Assembly (NCBI GenBank): GCA_016584305.1 | Contig: JACEEZ010016432.1 | Coordinates: 62,001-126,000 of the forward strand | Source of the DNA: Chionoecetes opilio | Lineage: Eukaryota; Arthropoda; Malacostraca; Decapoda; Majidae | DNA length: 64,000 bases | Reading direction: 5' to 3' | In this document: piece after piece, positions 9,338 to 21,713 of the stretch | How positions within the stretch are numbered: the stretch's first letter is position 1 | How the letters are laid out: each line of letters opens with the position of its first letter | Notes under the pieces: generated by a model | Database searches by the model: none | The model's input: only the letters and a program-made list of their open reading frames with translations | What the model was told of the DNA's origin: nothing | Made by a program: the position numbers and the translations under genes

Positions 9338-12187
9338 ACCGTATTGCGGCGCATAAGACGCAGTTTTTTCCTTAAAAAGGAATACAAAGTTCAGCCTGCG
9401 TCTAATGCGGCCATATTAGCGAATGACGAGGTCGGGCAGAGAATGCAGAACAGCCGGTGGTTTTATTACTAAAGGGGTCTGGAGTGATCTATGTTGAGCA
9501 GTAGTCCACTGAGCACAAATTGTAACTGTGTTATCAACAGTAGGGTGGGGTGGGGTCACACCGGACGGGGTTCCCAAAAATTTAAAAAAAAACTAAAGGA
9601 CCCTTATTATCTGATTTAAGTATTCATGAGGGTACCATAGGTGGGCCATATGTGAATTTTGGGTTTTGGGCACAGTGTGCACTCTCTCAGGTAAAAAATG
9701 GATTTTTTATGAATATTTTTCCACTAATAGTACCGGTGTCCCCCCCCCACCACCCTAATGCATAATACTAAGCAAAGGGTGGAGTTTAAGAGAAAACAAG
9801 AGCTGAGGCAACAAGATAGCGATTGTTGCTGCCAAGAGGGCCGTGTCGATGTAAACATCATCCACCCCCCGCTGTGCTCTCCATTGTAAAACACTTGATA
9901 TCTCAGGTCTGCCGCTTCCCCTGGGATACTTCAGTCAGGGGACGCCTCCGCGCACCCACCAGGGTCATTACCGCTCAGACTCCTCCCCGCACCCAGGGAA
10001 AAAGACAAAAATCCCACATATAAGAGTCGCCTTAAACTGCATTCGACTCGGGCCACGCAAGTTGACAACAAACAGTTGGAAGGAGATGATAGAAGGGAGG
10101 CAGAAAATGGGGGATGGAGTTTTCGCTGGAATGAGAAATGGAATAGTGAAAACAAAGAGCGTTTTTAAAGTTTTATTTGGAGGAGGGTGAGAGGGAGTGT
10201 AGTATCTTGGGGAGTCTGTCTATACACACAAGGAGGAGAAAGGGCGTCCTACCCTTTGTAGTTATTTGACAGCGAGCATTGTACAACGTAGGGACATGAG
10301 GTGCGCGGCGTGGGGTTGGTCTCTGTGTGTCCTGTGGCTGACTGAATTACCTGGCTGGTGTAAGTGGTGTTGCAGTTGTGTCGGCGAGGAAAAGGGTCAG
10401 GTCAGCGTCAGGTCACCCTCAAATTTCCTGGTTTCCAGACGGGGGGTGGCCTAAGCCGAGGGCAAGTGTGTATGGCGGTGTGTGTTAGCACCGCTATAGT
10501 GGTAAGAAAAGGTGGGATAGGAGACAGCATATTTGTACGTACACTTCGACCCCTCAATCCTCACCCCTGTACCTCTGCGGATAAGGAAATTGTATGAAAG
10601 AGTGTAGTAAAAAGGCTGCAAGGTACTTTTTAGACGGGACAAAAGTCTTCCACACGGTACCCCAAGACCAAGCCCCATCACGGCGCCACCCCGCCTGCCT
10701 AAAGGGCAGAATCACACCATACCATCATGGTGACACGGCACCGTCTCATCACATCTGTTAGAATTTCTTACATTCAAACAAAATAGACGTGTTACACTAA
10801 GCGGTGCGCCGCCGCCACGGCTCCAATACATCACCGTCGTCACGTAACGGTTTCTGGGGAAGAATTTTTCATCGTAAGAGACTGTGCCGTGCTGATAATT
10901 TGCGTTTTCTCAAGGCTTTATGAAACCCAAAAACAGTGTCTTTTAGGGTTCAACTCCTCTTCTTCATCCAACAGAAGTTCTATTAATGCAAATTTCTTCA
11001 AACCATAGCCTCTGAGGCACATGGTCTGCTTAGAGGGTGAGCAGGAAACTCCCGAAAATGACGGAAACCGTGACGAATAGTGTGAATTACAAGGCACGGC
11101 TGAAAAGAACGCTGCCTGATATCAGAGGGGTGAACCAGCCTTCACCTGTACCTTCCTGAAGAAGACTAATAAACCCCTCGGGGACTGTGATAGATTCATA
11201 GGTGTTAAACAGGGCAAAATATCGTCGATCCCGACAACGGTGCCTCAAAAATTTACAACAAGGTAGAGATCGTTACCTTACAGTGTTACCCAAATATCTT
11301 CGAAAATTTTTTGTTATTGGGCAACCACCGATTTCGAGGCAAAAAACTTACGTCCTCCTGAATAGTTTGATGTGTTTTGTATTAATCTGGCTCTCGTTTT
11401 TGTCAGAAATCAATGTTTGTTTACACGTGTGTGTGTGTGGTGCATGGGGGGGGGGGGGGGTAAGCCTGCCCCTTCAGGTCTGCCGCGCAAACATGCTACG
11501 CTTCACACTGCCATATTAGGGTATTTCTCGTTTTTTCTCTATATCATCTGTTACTATACCAAACCCACCTCTAACCTAACCTAATCTGATTTACCCTAAC
11601 TTAACTTCTGGCTGAAATAACGGAGATTTTCTGGTTACTAGTGTAATGCCATTATTTTTCAATTGCCTCATGAGAAATGGGGCTCAAAATACTAGAATGA
11701 AGAAAGCTACACGTTTGATGTCGGGTAAGAGTCCTAGGACTTTTGAAAGCCCACTCCCAAAAAATACCAATATCTATACTGAAAATTTTTCCACAAATTC
11801 TAAACACATAGCAGAAAAGCAACAAAGGCATACCTAAAATTAAATCTAAGCTATATGTCATAGCTAGCAAAATTTTAGAATATCAATTCGGGGGGGCATC
11901 CTGCAATATATTATGACAGTTTTTGGTTACCCTGTCTTTCCCCTGACATTTTAAACTAGTATAATTTTCATTCACACGCACTGCACTGTGAATTTTGTAT
12001 TTAGGTACATGCTCATAATAATTTGTTTTCCATACAAACCCTTTTTTTTTTGTAATAACTTTTGATAAATTTACGAATTTTTTTCTTTTCCCCAAAAAAC
12101 CAATATTTTTTTCTTCTCAAAAAAATGCTTGTAACATAGGGGTGCGTCTTATGCGGAGGTGCGTCTTTTTGCGCCGGCAAATACGGT
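9338..12187. mobile_element. TIR element flanked by AT (ISL2EU-like ends), no transposase seen
   Basis: The left end ACCGTATTGCGGCGCATAAG and the reverse complement of the right end (ACCGTATTTGCCGGCGCAAA) match in the first bases and share GCGTCTTATGCG-type subterminal sequence. AT flanks both ends (9336-9337 and 12188-12189), as for ISL2EU-type elements. The 2.85-kb interior has only short frames without recognisable domains, a block at 11139-11190 resembling a LINE 3' tail, a poly-G run at 11447-11460 and homopolymers. Family placement is tentative. Confidence 0.5.
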
Positions 12188-12344
12188 ATTTTTGGAAATC
12201 TTTTAGCAGGGACCCCAGGTTTGGGGCCCCCAAGCTTGAGGGGCCCTAGGCTGCAGCCTATACTAACCTATAGGATAATCCGGGTCTGCAGAAGAGGAAC
12301 TGACGAGGAAAGAAATAAGGAATCAAAGAAGGGAGGGAATTTCC

Positions 12345-12832
12345 CTCCACTCCCCAAATTACCCATCACCACACACCCATTCACTCACCCATACCATCAC
12401 CCCCACCCATTCACTCCCCCATTCGCTCACCCATTCCCTTTGTCTGGCACTTTCACCTTTTGGTATTAAATCAACAATCACCCATTTCCCATCACCCCAA
12501 CCCATCACTCACCCATTACCCATTCACTCACTCATTACCCATCACCCCCACCCATTACCCATCCCCCACACCCATTCACTCACCCATTCCCCCCCACCTA
12601 TCACCATCACCCCCACCCATTCACTCATCCATTACCCATCCACCCCCAACTCATTCACTCACCATTACCCATCACCCCCCACCTATTCCCTCACCCATTA
12701 CCCATCACGCCCAACCCATTACCCATCACCCCCTACCCATTCCCCCACTACCCATCACCCCACACCCATTACCCCATCACCCCCACCCATCACTCACCCT
12801 TTTTACCAATCACCCCCCAAACCCATTTGACT
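12345..12832. repeat. CCCATCACCC / CCCATTCACTCA satellite
   Basis: About 490 bases built from variants of CCCATCACCCCCACCCATTA and CCCATTCACTCACCCATT. Open frames across it are simple-repeat artefacts. On the minus strand it becomes regularly spaced GGG triplets (GGGTGATGGGTAATGGG), followed by a G run at 12856-12867 on the plus strand. Confidence 0.9.
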
Positions 12833-12867
12833 TCAGCCAAAACAAAAGTGTGTTGGGGGGGGGGGGA

Positions 12868-13108
12868 GAGGGATGAGTTTGGAGGACAATTATTGGAATG
12901 ACGGGGCTTCGGTATGAAATACAAAAGGAACAAAAGGTGTAATAACAAAAAAATACATCCATCAATACCACTTCAGTTCATTTTTTTAACTTAAACTACA
13001 TATATTTGCATTCTTGGGGTATTGAAAAGGCACAACACCGTGCACAGTAATGATATAAGCATTTTGACACTTTTGACGGATTGCATCATCCGCCATAGCG
13101 GCACCACG
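12868..13108. other. Unassigned spacer
   Basis: AT-rich with no recognisable gene or element end. It lies between the satellite and a Jockey 3' fragment. Confidence 0.4.
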
Positions 13109-13604
13109 GAGTCAAAAGCTTTTGTTCATCAAACCCCCTCTCCTCTGACTGACTGCCTTCAATCTTTAAATCACTGCCGCAATGTTGCTTCTCTTGCTCT
13201 CTTCTACCGTTTTTTTTCATGCCTCACTGCTCTTCTGAACTTGCTAACGCATGCCTCCCCCACTCCCGCGGCCTCGCTGCACAAGACTTTCTATCATTCT
13301 CATCCCTATTCTGTCCATCTTCCTAATGCAAGAAATTAATCAGTATCTTACCTTTCATCCCTTTCAATGGTAACTCTGGGAAATTTTCTTCCTCTTTCTA
13401 TTTTTCCACTTTCCCATGACTTAAATCTTTTCAAAAGAAGAGTAACAAGACACCTCCCGAACTAAATTGGCTACCCCTCTTTTTTATTTTATTCTCTTAC
13501 TGTCTTCTTTATAGGGACTGGCAACTAAGCGGGCTTTGTGTTACCCATTTTTGTTGTGCCCTTGGCCGGTTCCTTGTGATAAAAAAGAAAAAAAAAAAAA
13601 AAAA
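13109..13604 (+). pseudogene. 5'-truncated Jockey-like LINE 3' end with poly(A)
   Basis: Reads SPLTDCLQSLNHCRNVASLA followed by LFYRFF, then HPYSVHLPNARN: the conserved C-terminus of the decapod-type Jockey ORF2. The 3' UTR follows and a poly(A) tail lies at 13587-13604. The same region is present at 15340-15826 and 20430-20936. The 5' end is truncated at GAGTCAAAAGC, typical of incomplete target-primed reverse transcription. It lies inside or next to the copia 5' LTR remnant. Confidence 0.75.
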
Positions 13605-13735
13605 CCTATTCAAAACCCAAAATGGCGCGGCCCGAGTGACTCCTCTCTGTGAAGCTCTCTGCTAAAACCCTAAACACAAAACAAAAGATGTTGAGAAGCG
13701 CCTGACTTAAGACTGATAACATTGTTAACTTAACA
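13605..13735 (-). repeat. Remnant of the copia 5' LTR
   Basis: The last 64 bases (13672-13735) match the U3-side end of the LTR at 4153-4215 almost exactly. Farther left, ATGGCGCGGCCCGAGTGACT only loosely matches the other LTR. The LTR is therefore incomplete, probably cut by the LINE to its left. It is followed by the TGAAA duplication. Confidence 0.7.
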
Positions 13736-13845
13736 TGAAATTGAGGGTCTTAGTAAGAATGGAAGACCACGTGGAAAGTGGAAGGATTGGATACAGGAAT
13801 ATATAAGCACGAGAAGTGCCAGGGAAGGGGAGGGAAAATAAGTGA
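13736..13845 (+). pseudogene. Non-LTR RT C-terminal relic, right half
   Basis: CEIEGLSKNGRPRGKWKDWI then QEYISTRSARE continues the frame broken at 4033. The GRP.G.W.D...EY box is typical of the C-terminus of this LINE family. It provides the right flank that proves the copia insertion. Confidence 0.7.
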
Positions 13846-13847
13846 TC

Positions 13848-14535
13848 TCAGACTGCAAGAACCAAAGCCTCATCAGCATCGTCTGATCGGTGGATAATTC
13901 CTTTCAATGTCAATAAATGCAGCATTTTTAAATAGAAGAGAAAGAAACACATTTTTTTTTTATTTGGCATGAAATTTAAAAGCATACAAAGTGTCAAAGA
14001 TCTTGGTGTTTTGATAGTGTTGAGTCTTGAATTCTTCCAGCAATATAAAGATGCCATACGAAAAGTTAATACAATTTTGGGCTGTAAAACAGAAACCTTG
14101 AAAAACTTATAGAATAGAGATTATAAATCTTAAAAGTAAAATTTTGTAGTAAAATTTAAATTTAAAGGGGGTAAAATGTTTGCACGTAACCTTCAGCACT
14201 GTATCTCAGACCCCCACTGGAGTGTGTGGTACAATTTAGGTCACCTCAGTGACAGACATAACAAAACTGGAAGCTATGGCCAGCAAAGCGCTATGAGAGA
14301 ATCTCTTTATTGAATAATAAAAAATGTGTGGATAGGCTAGCAGTACTTAACCTGCTCTCAAAAAATGTCTTGAGGGAAACATATATTATACTCAAAGGTT
14401 CATGAATGTTAATGCACACAGTTGCTATTATTTGAGTCATCATGGACGAGGGTTAAACTAAAATGTAGATTGGTGAATAGACTGCACTAGATTACTTACC
14501 AATAATGTTGTATGAGTGGGAAAAAGCTTCCGTAG
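13848..14535 (+). pseudogene. Degenerate CR1-like reverse transcriptase fragment
   Basis: In changing frames it reads DRWIIPFNVNKCS, then a SVKDLGV-like segment (VSKILVFLIV), RKVNTILGCK and a fragment resembling the LYTSLVRPHLEYCVQFWSP box. These are the post-catalytic boxes of CR1-like RT. The part right of 13980 is duplicated at 19072-19620, where LYLRPHLECVVQF is better kept. Numerous stops; not functional. Confidence 0.55.
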
Positions 14536-14540
14536 TGCAG

Positions 14541-16330
14541 TGTAAGATAAGAACATAAGAAAATAAGGAAGCTACAAGAGGTCGTGAGACCCACACAAGG
14601 TAGTTCCTGTTACTTAACACTACCTACATCTACTTTCATCCCCATCCATGAAATATCTAGCTCCTTTTAAAGCCCCACAATGACTCCGCACTAATACCTG
14701 TCTACTGAGTCCATTCCAATCATTTACCATTCTATTGTGAACTGGTTTTTCCCTATTTTTTTTATAAATCTACGCTTTCCAGCTTGAATCCGTTTCTTCT
14801 TGTTCTATCCTGATTATAGCCGAAACAATTTTTTCCCACAAAAAAACTCCTTATTTTATCCCTTTATCTACTTTAAAAAAATTTATCAGATCGCCCCTTA
14901 CTCTACGCCTCTCGAGTGAGTGTAAATTTTAAAAGCTTCAATCTCTTCTCATAACTAAAGTTACGCATCCCATGCATCATTTGGCCATCCTTCCTGCACT
15001 GATTCTAACAAAGCAACCTTGTTTTTTTCAATGCCTCAAAAACCCAGTTTCTTCACCAATCTACCGCAAAACATACCAGATAACTATCCCTTTCTTCAAT
15101 GACACTCAACTATCTCCTTTTTCCACAATGAACATTCATGGACTGTCCTTACTAAAAATCTGAACTGGATATCTCACATTCTACCTCTTGATAAAACAGT
15201 TTCTAAGAAGTTTGGTGTCCTGTGGCGTTCGCGTCCATTTTTTTTTCCCCCCAGGTGTTTGCTCTCTATTGGGGCCTTATATGCCCATGTATGGAGTATG
15301 TAACATGTTTGGGGAGGAAACCACTCATAAGCTCTCCTAAAACAGGGTTGAGTCAAAAGCTTTTTGTCTCATCAAAATCCCTCCCCTGACTGATTGTCTT
15401 CAATCTTTAAAAACACCGCCACAATGTTGCTTCTCTGCTATCTTCTACCGTTATTTTCATGCTCACTGCTCTTCTGAACTTGCTAACTGCATGCCTCCCC
15501 ACTCCCGCGGCCTCGCCTGCACAAAGACTCTATCATTCTCTTCCCTATTCTGTCCCTCTTCCTAATGCAAGAGTTTAAACAGTATCTTTAATCTTTCATC
15601 CCTTCATGGTAAACTCTTGAATTCTCTTCCTGTTTCTATTTTTCCACCTACTTTCACTTAAATCTTTTCAAGAGAAGAGTGACAAGACACCTCCCCTACT
15701 AAATGGCCACCCCCCTTTTTTTATTTTTTACTGTTTCTTTATATGGACTGGCAACTAAGCGGGCTTTGTGTTACCTTTTTGTTTGTGCCTTGGCCAGTCC
15801 TTTGTGCTGTAAAAAAAACAATAAAAAACAAGGCTATATCCATCCTGTAATACGGAGACCCAAAAACTGAACCGCATAGTCTAGATGAGGTCTGACTAGA
15901 GCCAAATAAAGTTTAGAATAATCTCAGCACTTCTACTTTTAACACTCCTGGTAATGAAACCCAACACCCCATTAGCTCTATTTCTAGCCTTAATATATTT
16001 TTTCCTAGGATGGAGATCTGAGCTCACCCCACTTCCAGATCTTTCTCACCTCTTTTCAGTGATATAAGAAACACCTTTCTTTCTCATCTTTTCAGCGATA
16101 AATTGCATATGGTGTATTATTACCAGGGTTTTTTCTACCAACATTCATTACGCTACACTTATCAATATTAAATTTCCCTCTGCCACCTGACTACCCACTC
16201 ATTTGATTTACCTAAGTCTCCCTGCAATATATTACATCAGACTGTGATCTAATAATCCTACCTACCTTAGTATCATCAGCAAACTGCTGATATCACTGCT
16301 AATCCCACTATCCATGTCGTTGTAACACAA
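14541..16330 (-). mobile_element. CR1-like LINE with inserted Jockey fragment, error-rich copy
   Basis: Counterpart of 19632-21434. The CR1 3' part is at 14541-14984 and more upstream RT sequence is at 15832-16330, separated by a plus-strand Jockey fragment with an A-rich tail at 14985-15831. Frames are more broken here than in the right copy. Confidence 0.65.
14985..15831 (+). pseudogene. Jockey-like LINE fragment, error-rich copy
   Basis: Same insertion as 20097-20936, including the A-rich tail ending AATAAAAAACAA. Short frames such as MNIHGLSLLKI remain; single-base indels interrupt the rest. Confidence 0.7.
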
Positions 16331-16604
16331 TGAATTCTTGTATAATCAAATGAGCACCATCTCCAAAAAAATGGTTCCCAAAAAATAAGAAAATTATAAA
16401 ACAACCAGCATCCTGCCATGTATTGATTGTTGATTGTGCTTGCCATTTATTTATTTTTGCTTTTGATTGTGTTTATATACTTTTATTAAGCTTTTTCTAG
16501 GTTAGGGAGAGACCACCCCGTTTGACGTTGGGGTCTGTGTGGTCTGTGTTGTGTTTTGGTTTGTCTTACACCCAGCACCTAACCCTTACCCCTTCCTCCC
16601 ACAG

Positions 16605-16762
16605 AACAGAAGCAATCGACACTGAGATTAACAACCTCAGGAATGGTCTTCGCAGCAAGGTGAACCACTCAAGACCTTGAAACAAACAACCCACTCTAGG
16701 CACCCCTCTCAAGCACTCTCTCCAGACGAGTGGCAGGCAGTGCAGCAGGCTTGGGGAAGTAG
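16605..16762 (+). pseudogene. Frameshifted copy of the last coding exon
   Basis: Counterpart of 21714-21877 with the same CTCCCACAG acceptor. Lost and gained bases break the frame (for example AGCAATCGAC against AGCAACTCGAC). Only LSPDEWQAVQQ survives in a short frame. Whether this is a real pseudo-exon or uncorrected sequence is open. Confidence 0.6.
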
Positions 16763-19631
16763 ATCAGTGGAGGAGGGTTCACTAATCCCTCAGTCTCTCG
16801 CACTTTCCTCTATCAGACTTTTTGAAATTTGGATAAAAGATATTGATCAGGAAGTCACTCCTTTAGACCTTCCTCCGAAATTTAAGCCATTTTTCTATGA
16901 GGGGAAGAGGAGCAGGAGAATCTCTGGGCCTTCTTTTATGTGTATTTTCATGAATGAAAAAAGATATACGTCAATCAAGAGGTAGGAAAAAATCCCTCTC
17001 CTTCTCAGTTCTAAGTCTCTTTCCTAGAAAAACTGTCAAGTCCATTCCTTGGATGACTTCTTTTATTTCATCCATCCTTTCCTTCCCTTTACTGCTCCCA
17101 CAGGTTTTTTTTTTTAGCCTTCAAATATCAATAGGTTTAGTGTAATTTTCAGTATTGAGCTTCTTTGGGAGTTTTTTTCATGGAGCGGCCATGGCAAACC
17201 ATGTGTTCCCATCCAGACAGCCTCCAAGGTCTTCCCCTTCTTCATATCACATCTTAAGCCATAGGCTACTCAGTTCTCTGTCAACTGCGCTGTGTAACAC
17301 CATAAGATGAGACCCCGAATTTCCAAACTGAAGTAGCAAGCTACTAAATCAAAGCCAAAATTAAAGTTGATGGCAGAAAATGCATGACTTCAATAATTAA
17401 CAATTTCAATGTTTTCTTATTTCATACACAGTAATATCTGGAACTGTCGCTCTATGGAATATACAAATGATCATATCATACAAGCATTAGTTAAATTAGA
17501 ATTTGATGATACAAGATTTTTGAATTTACACCCTATTTTTTCTATACATATGAGCAATATTTTGCTTGATGGTTTTAGTTTTGGCAATACCTATCTGCTT
17601 ATTATCAAAATATTTTGTGCCTTGTATCCTTTAAATAATTTGATAAAGTCTTATCCTTAATTATGTATGTATGTATATCTGTCCTTGTTAGAAAACAATA
17701 CAGTGATATCTGTGATGAGCCCAGTGGTGTACAGGTTCAAATAGTGGTAAGTGACAGAGCGGTAGTATCGTTACTTTGGGCCAGCATTTCTTAAATTTAT
17801 GGGCAACAAGTATCTGATTGGGTCGTTAGAGCCTAAGTGGGTTTTTTTTTTTCTAAAAATTCCAGATATTAATCACAATTTTACTACTCTGTATTTAGCC
17901 AGCATTTTTTAACTTATGAGGAGACAATGTATCTGATTAGGTTCTAGTCTAAATAATTTTTTTCTCCCAAAAATTACCATATATTATCACAATGTACCTG
18001 TATCTAGGTTACATTTTATTTAACCTGTCAATTGGTATTCTCCTGCGAGTTGTTAACAGTAGCAACAGTATTTAAATGTAAGGCTTACATTTGAAGCAAA
18101 GGATGGGTGATCAGTAGACACCGAAGGTAGGAGGGTGTGAGGCAGTATGGGAGTGGCGGATGTGGAGCAGTGTTTCCACTTCCAATTGGAATAGTTTTTC
18201 AAGGAAAATTCGGCCGTAGGAGTAAATATCTGAGGAATTGCAAATTTTACCAATGTTTTGTTTTGCATTTAAGTTTAAGACCTATCAAAAGAAATTGCAA
18301 AACCCTTAGTAGGATATAGGAGTAGGTAATTGAGATCCAGAATGATAAAAAAAACTACATTATAACTTCAAAGGAGTAAGAAATATAATTGTCTTTCTGA
18401 AGGGTGTTTTCAAGAAAAAGCTAGTTTTGATGGGTGAACCTCTGAAAGTGCTTCTCCCCTTTTTCACAAACGTATCTGTTTAAGGCAGTTTTCAGCTCTC
18501 ACAGTCATCAAGATAAAGTATGAAATTGCTCACACCCGCAGTTGACCTAAGATGCAGCCTGTCATCAAAGTCATCAAATGACATTTGAGGAGCGGTTGTA
18601 TATATTATAATGTCTTTTACGCCCAAGGGTCTCTCTCTCCAAGAATTTACTTGACTAGATTTTGGAGTGATTGCGTTAATATAAATTTTTTATCACAATT
18701 TTTTTGCTTGTTTTGACTAAAAATTATTTTTGATTTAATATAATGTTCACTACCTACACATACTGCAAAAATTACCATTTTTCAATGCCCTTCACAGCAA
18801 AATAAAACATTTCGTTGGTTTAATATGGATGAATATGAATATGGAAATATGTGAAAAATACTCATTAGAACTTAGCTTTTTTCTAAGTTTCATAAAACTG
18901 GTAGTTGCCTAAAAATGATTGATTTATTTATGAGTGACAGGTTTAATTAAAATGACACAAATATTGATCATTTCATTTAGCTCCATACATAATTATATTC
19001 AGGATTTAATATTTTTTCTATTATGAAAGGTACATATTACTCGATGCCCAAAATTTTTTTGCAAGCATACAAAGTGTCAAAGATCTTGGTGTTTTGATAG
19101 TGTTGAGTCTTGAATTCTTCCAGCAATATAAAGACCATACGAAAAGTTAATACAATTTTGGGCTGTAAAACAGAAACCTTGAAAAACTTATAGAATAGAG
19201 ATTATAAATCTTAAAAGTAAAATTTTGTAGTAAAATTTAAGTTAAGGAGTAAAATGTTTGCACTGTAACCTTCAGCACTGTATCTCAGACCTCACTTGGA
19301 GTGTGTGGTACAATTTAGGTCACCTCAGTGACAGACATAACAAAACTGGAAGCTATGCCAGCAAAGCGCTATGAGAGAATCTCTTCATTGAATAATAACA
19401 AATGTGTGGATAGGCTAGCAGTACTTAACCTGCTCTCAAAAAATGTCTCTGAGGGAAACATATATTATACTCAAAGGGTTCATGAATGTTAATGCACACA
19501 GTTGCTATTATTTGAGTCATCATGGACGAGGGTTAAACTAAAATGTAGATTGGTGTAACTAGACTGCACTAGATTTACTTTACCAATAATGTTGTATGAG
19601 TGGAATAAGCTTCCGTAGTGCAGTGTAAGAT

Positions 19632-21434
19632 AAGAACATAAGAAAATAAGGAAGCTACAAGAGGTCGTGAGACCTACACAAGGTAGTTCCTGTTACTTAA
19701 CACTACCTACATCTACCTTTCATCCCCATCCATGAAATTATCTAGCCTCCTTTTAAAGCTCACTAATGACTCCGCACTAACTACCTGTCTACTGAGTCCA
19801 TTCCAATCATTTACCATTCTATTTGTGAACTGGTTTTTCCCTATTTCTTTTATAAATCTACGCTTTTCCAGCTTGAATCCGTTACTTCTTGTTCTATCCT
19901 GATTACTAGCCGAAACAATTTTTCCTACATCTCCTTTATTGTATCCCTTTATCTACTTAAAAACTTCTATCAGATCGCCCCTTACTCTACGCCTCTCGAG
20001 TGAGTGTAAATTTAATAGCTTCAATCTCTTCTCATAACTAAAGTTACGCATCCCATGCATCATTTTGGCCATCCTTCTCTGCACTGATTCTAACAAAGCA
20101 AACCTTGTTTTGTTCAATGCCTCAAAAACCCAGTTTCTTCACCAATCTACTCGACAAAACCTACCAGATAACTATCCCCTCTTCTTCAATGACACTCAAC
20201 TATCTCCTTCTTCCACAATGAACATTCATGGACTGTCCTTTACTAAAAATCTGAACTGGATATCTCACATCTCACCTCTTGATAAAACAGTTTCTAAGAA
20301 GTTAGGTGTCCTGTGGCGTCTGCGTCCATTTTTTTCTTCCCGCCAGGTGTTTGCTCTCTATTGGGGCCTTATATGCCCATGTATGGAGTATGTATCACAT
20401 GTTTGGGGAGGATCCACTCATACAGCTCTCCTAAACAGGGTTGAGTCAAAAGCTTTTTTGTCTCATCAACTCCCCTCCTCTGACTGATTGTCTTCAATCT
20501 TTAAATCACCGCCACAATGTTGCTTCTCTTGCTATCTTCTACCGTTATTTTCATGCTCACTGCTCTTCTGAACTTGCTAACTGCATGCCTCCCCACTCCC
20601 GCGGCCTCGCTGCACAAGACTCTACTCATTCTCTTCCCTATTCTGTCCATCTTCCTAATGCAAGAGTTAATCAGTATCTTTAATCTTTCATCCCTTTCAC
20701 TGGTAAACTCTTGAATTCTCTTCCTGTTTCTATTTTTCCACCTACTTACAACTTAAATCTTTTCAAGAGAAGAGTGACAAGACACCTCCCATACTAAATT
20801 GGCCCACCCCCCTTTCTTTATTCTCTTACTGTCTTCTTTATATGGACTGGCAACTAAGCGGGCTTTGTGTTACCTCTTTTGTTTGTGCCCTTGGCCAGTC
20901 CTTTGTGCTGTAAAAAAAACAATAAAAAACAAGGCTATATCCATCCTGTAATACGGAGACCAAAACTGAACCGCATAGTCTAGATGAGGTCTGACTAGAG
21001 CCAAATAAAGCTTTAGAATAATCTCAGCACTTCTACTTTTAACACTCCTGGTAATGAAACCCAACACCCTATTAGCTCTATTTCTAGCCTTAATATATTG
21101 TTTCCTAGGATGGAGATCTGAGCTCACCCTCACTTCCAGATCTTTCTCACCTCTTTTCAGTGATATAATTGATCACCTTTCTTTCTCATCTTTTCAGCGA
21201 TAAATTGCATATGGTGTATCTATTACCAGGGTTTTTTCTACCAACATTCATTACGCTACACTTATCAATATTAAATTCCATCTGCCACCTGACTACCCAC
21301 TCATTTGATTTACCTAAGTCTCCCTGCAATATATTTACATCAGACTGTGATCTAATAATCCTACCTACCTTAGTATCATCAGCAAACTTGCTGATATCAC
21401 TGCTAATCCCACTATCCATGTCGTTGTAACACAA
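19632..21434 (-). mobile_element. CR1-like LINE fragment with a Jockey fragment inserted
   Basis: Minus-strand translation from the right: [19 protein letters not shown] (catalytic FADD box, near 21390), then FNIDKCSVMNVG, VSSDLHPRKQYIKARNRANR, ALVRPHLDYAVQFWSPYYR and MDIAL ending at 20937. After the inserted Jockey piece the protein continues from 20096 with RNFSYEKRLKLL-type and NQFTNRMVNDWNGL-type boxes to the 3' end near 19632. The same 3' region recurs at 33454-34013. Endonuclease and early RT boxes are missing, so it is 5'-truncated near 21434. Confidence 0.75.
20097..20936 (+). mobile_element. 5'-truncated Jockey-like LINE inserted in CR1
   Basis: The ORF begins LVLFNASKTQFLHQSTRQN and continues LNWISHISPLDKTVSKKLGV (thumb), ICPCMEYVSHVWGGSTHTAL and LLNRVESKAF; it then shifts frame into SLNHRHNVASLAIFYRYFHA. 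The 3' UTR ends in CTGTAAAAAAAACAATAAAA. Flanking AACAAAG and AACAAGG fit an imperfect target duplication in the CR1 sequence CTAACAAGGCTATATCC seen uninterrupted at 33920. Endonuclease and catalytic RT are absent. Confidence 0.8.
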
Positions 21435-21713
21435 TGAATTCTTGTATAATCAAATGAGCACCATCTCCAACAAATGGTTCCAATAAATAAGACATAATAA
21501 AACAACCCAGCATCCTGCCATGTATTGATTGTTTGATTGTGCTTGCCATTGATTGATTTTGCTTTTGATTGTGTTTATATACTTTGATTAAGCTTATTCT
21601 AGGTTAGGAGAGACCACCTCGTTTGACGTTTGGGGTCTGTGTGGTCTGTGTTGTGTTTGGTTTTGGTTTGTCTTACACCCAGCACCTCACCCTTACCCCC
21701 TCTCCTCCCACAG

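Larger units (their letters stand above)
4034..13735 (-). mobile_element. GalEa-like Ty1/copia LTR retrotransposon, decayed, with nested insertions
   Basis: Both ends carry the same LTR terminal block (about 60 nt: 4153-4215 and 13672-13735, ending TTAACTTAACA) and the outer flanks show a 5-bp duplication TGAAA (4029-4033 and 13736-13740). Pol reads right to left: integrase, linker, reverse transcriptase, RNase H, polypurine tract, 3' LTR. Gag and protease are not found. The space where they should be (7095-13606) is filled with other elements. The pol order integrase-RT-RNase H defines Ty1/copia. The GalEa assignment rests on remembered motif style of crustacean elements and is tentative. 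Confidence 0.75.
13980..19062 (+). repeat. 5.1-kb tandem duplication, left copy (error-rich)
   Basis: Co-linear with 19070-24190 along its whole length, in direct orientation. It starts at GCATACAAAGTGTCAAAG in the middle of a CR1-like RT and ends just after ACATATTACTCGATGC. Differences are mostly one-base insertions, deletions and substitutions that lengthen homopolymers, for example CCAAAAAAATGG against CCAACAAATGG and TTTATTTATTTTTGC against GATTGATTTTGC. The left copy is usually the disrupted one. See the finding on possible misassembly. Confidence 0.9.

Noticed and set aside
12221..12876. Pro/His/Thr-rich frames
   Set aside because: Simple satellite translation, no domain.
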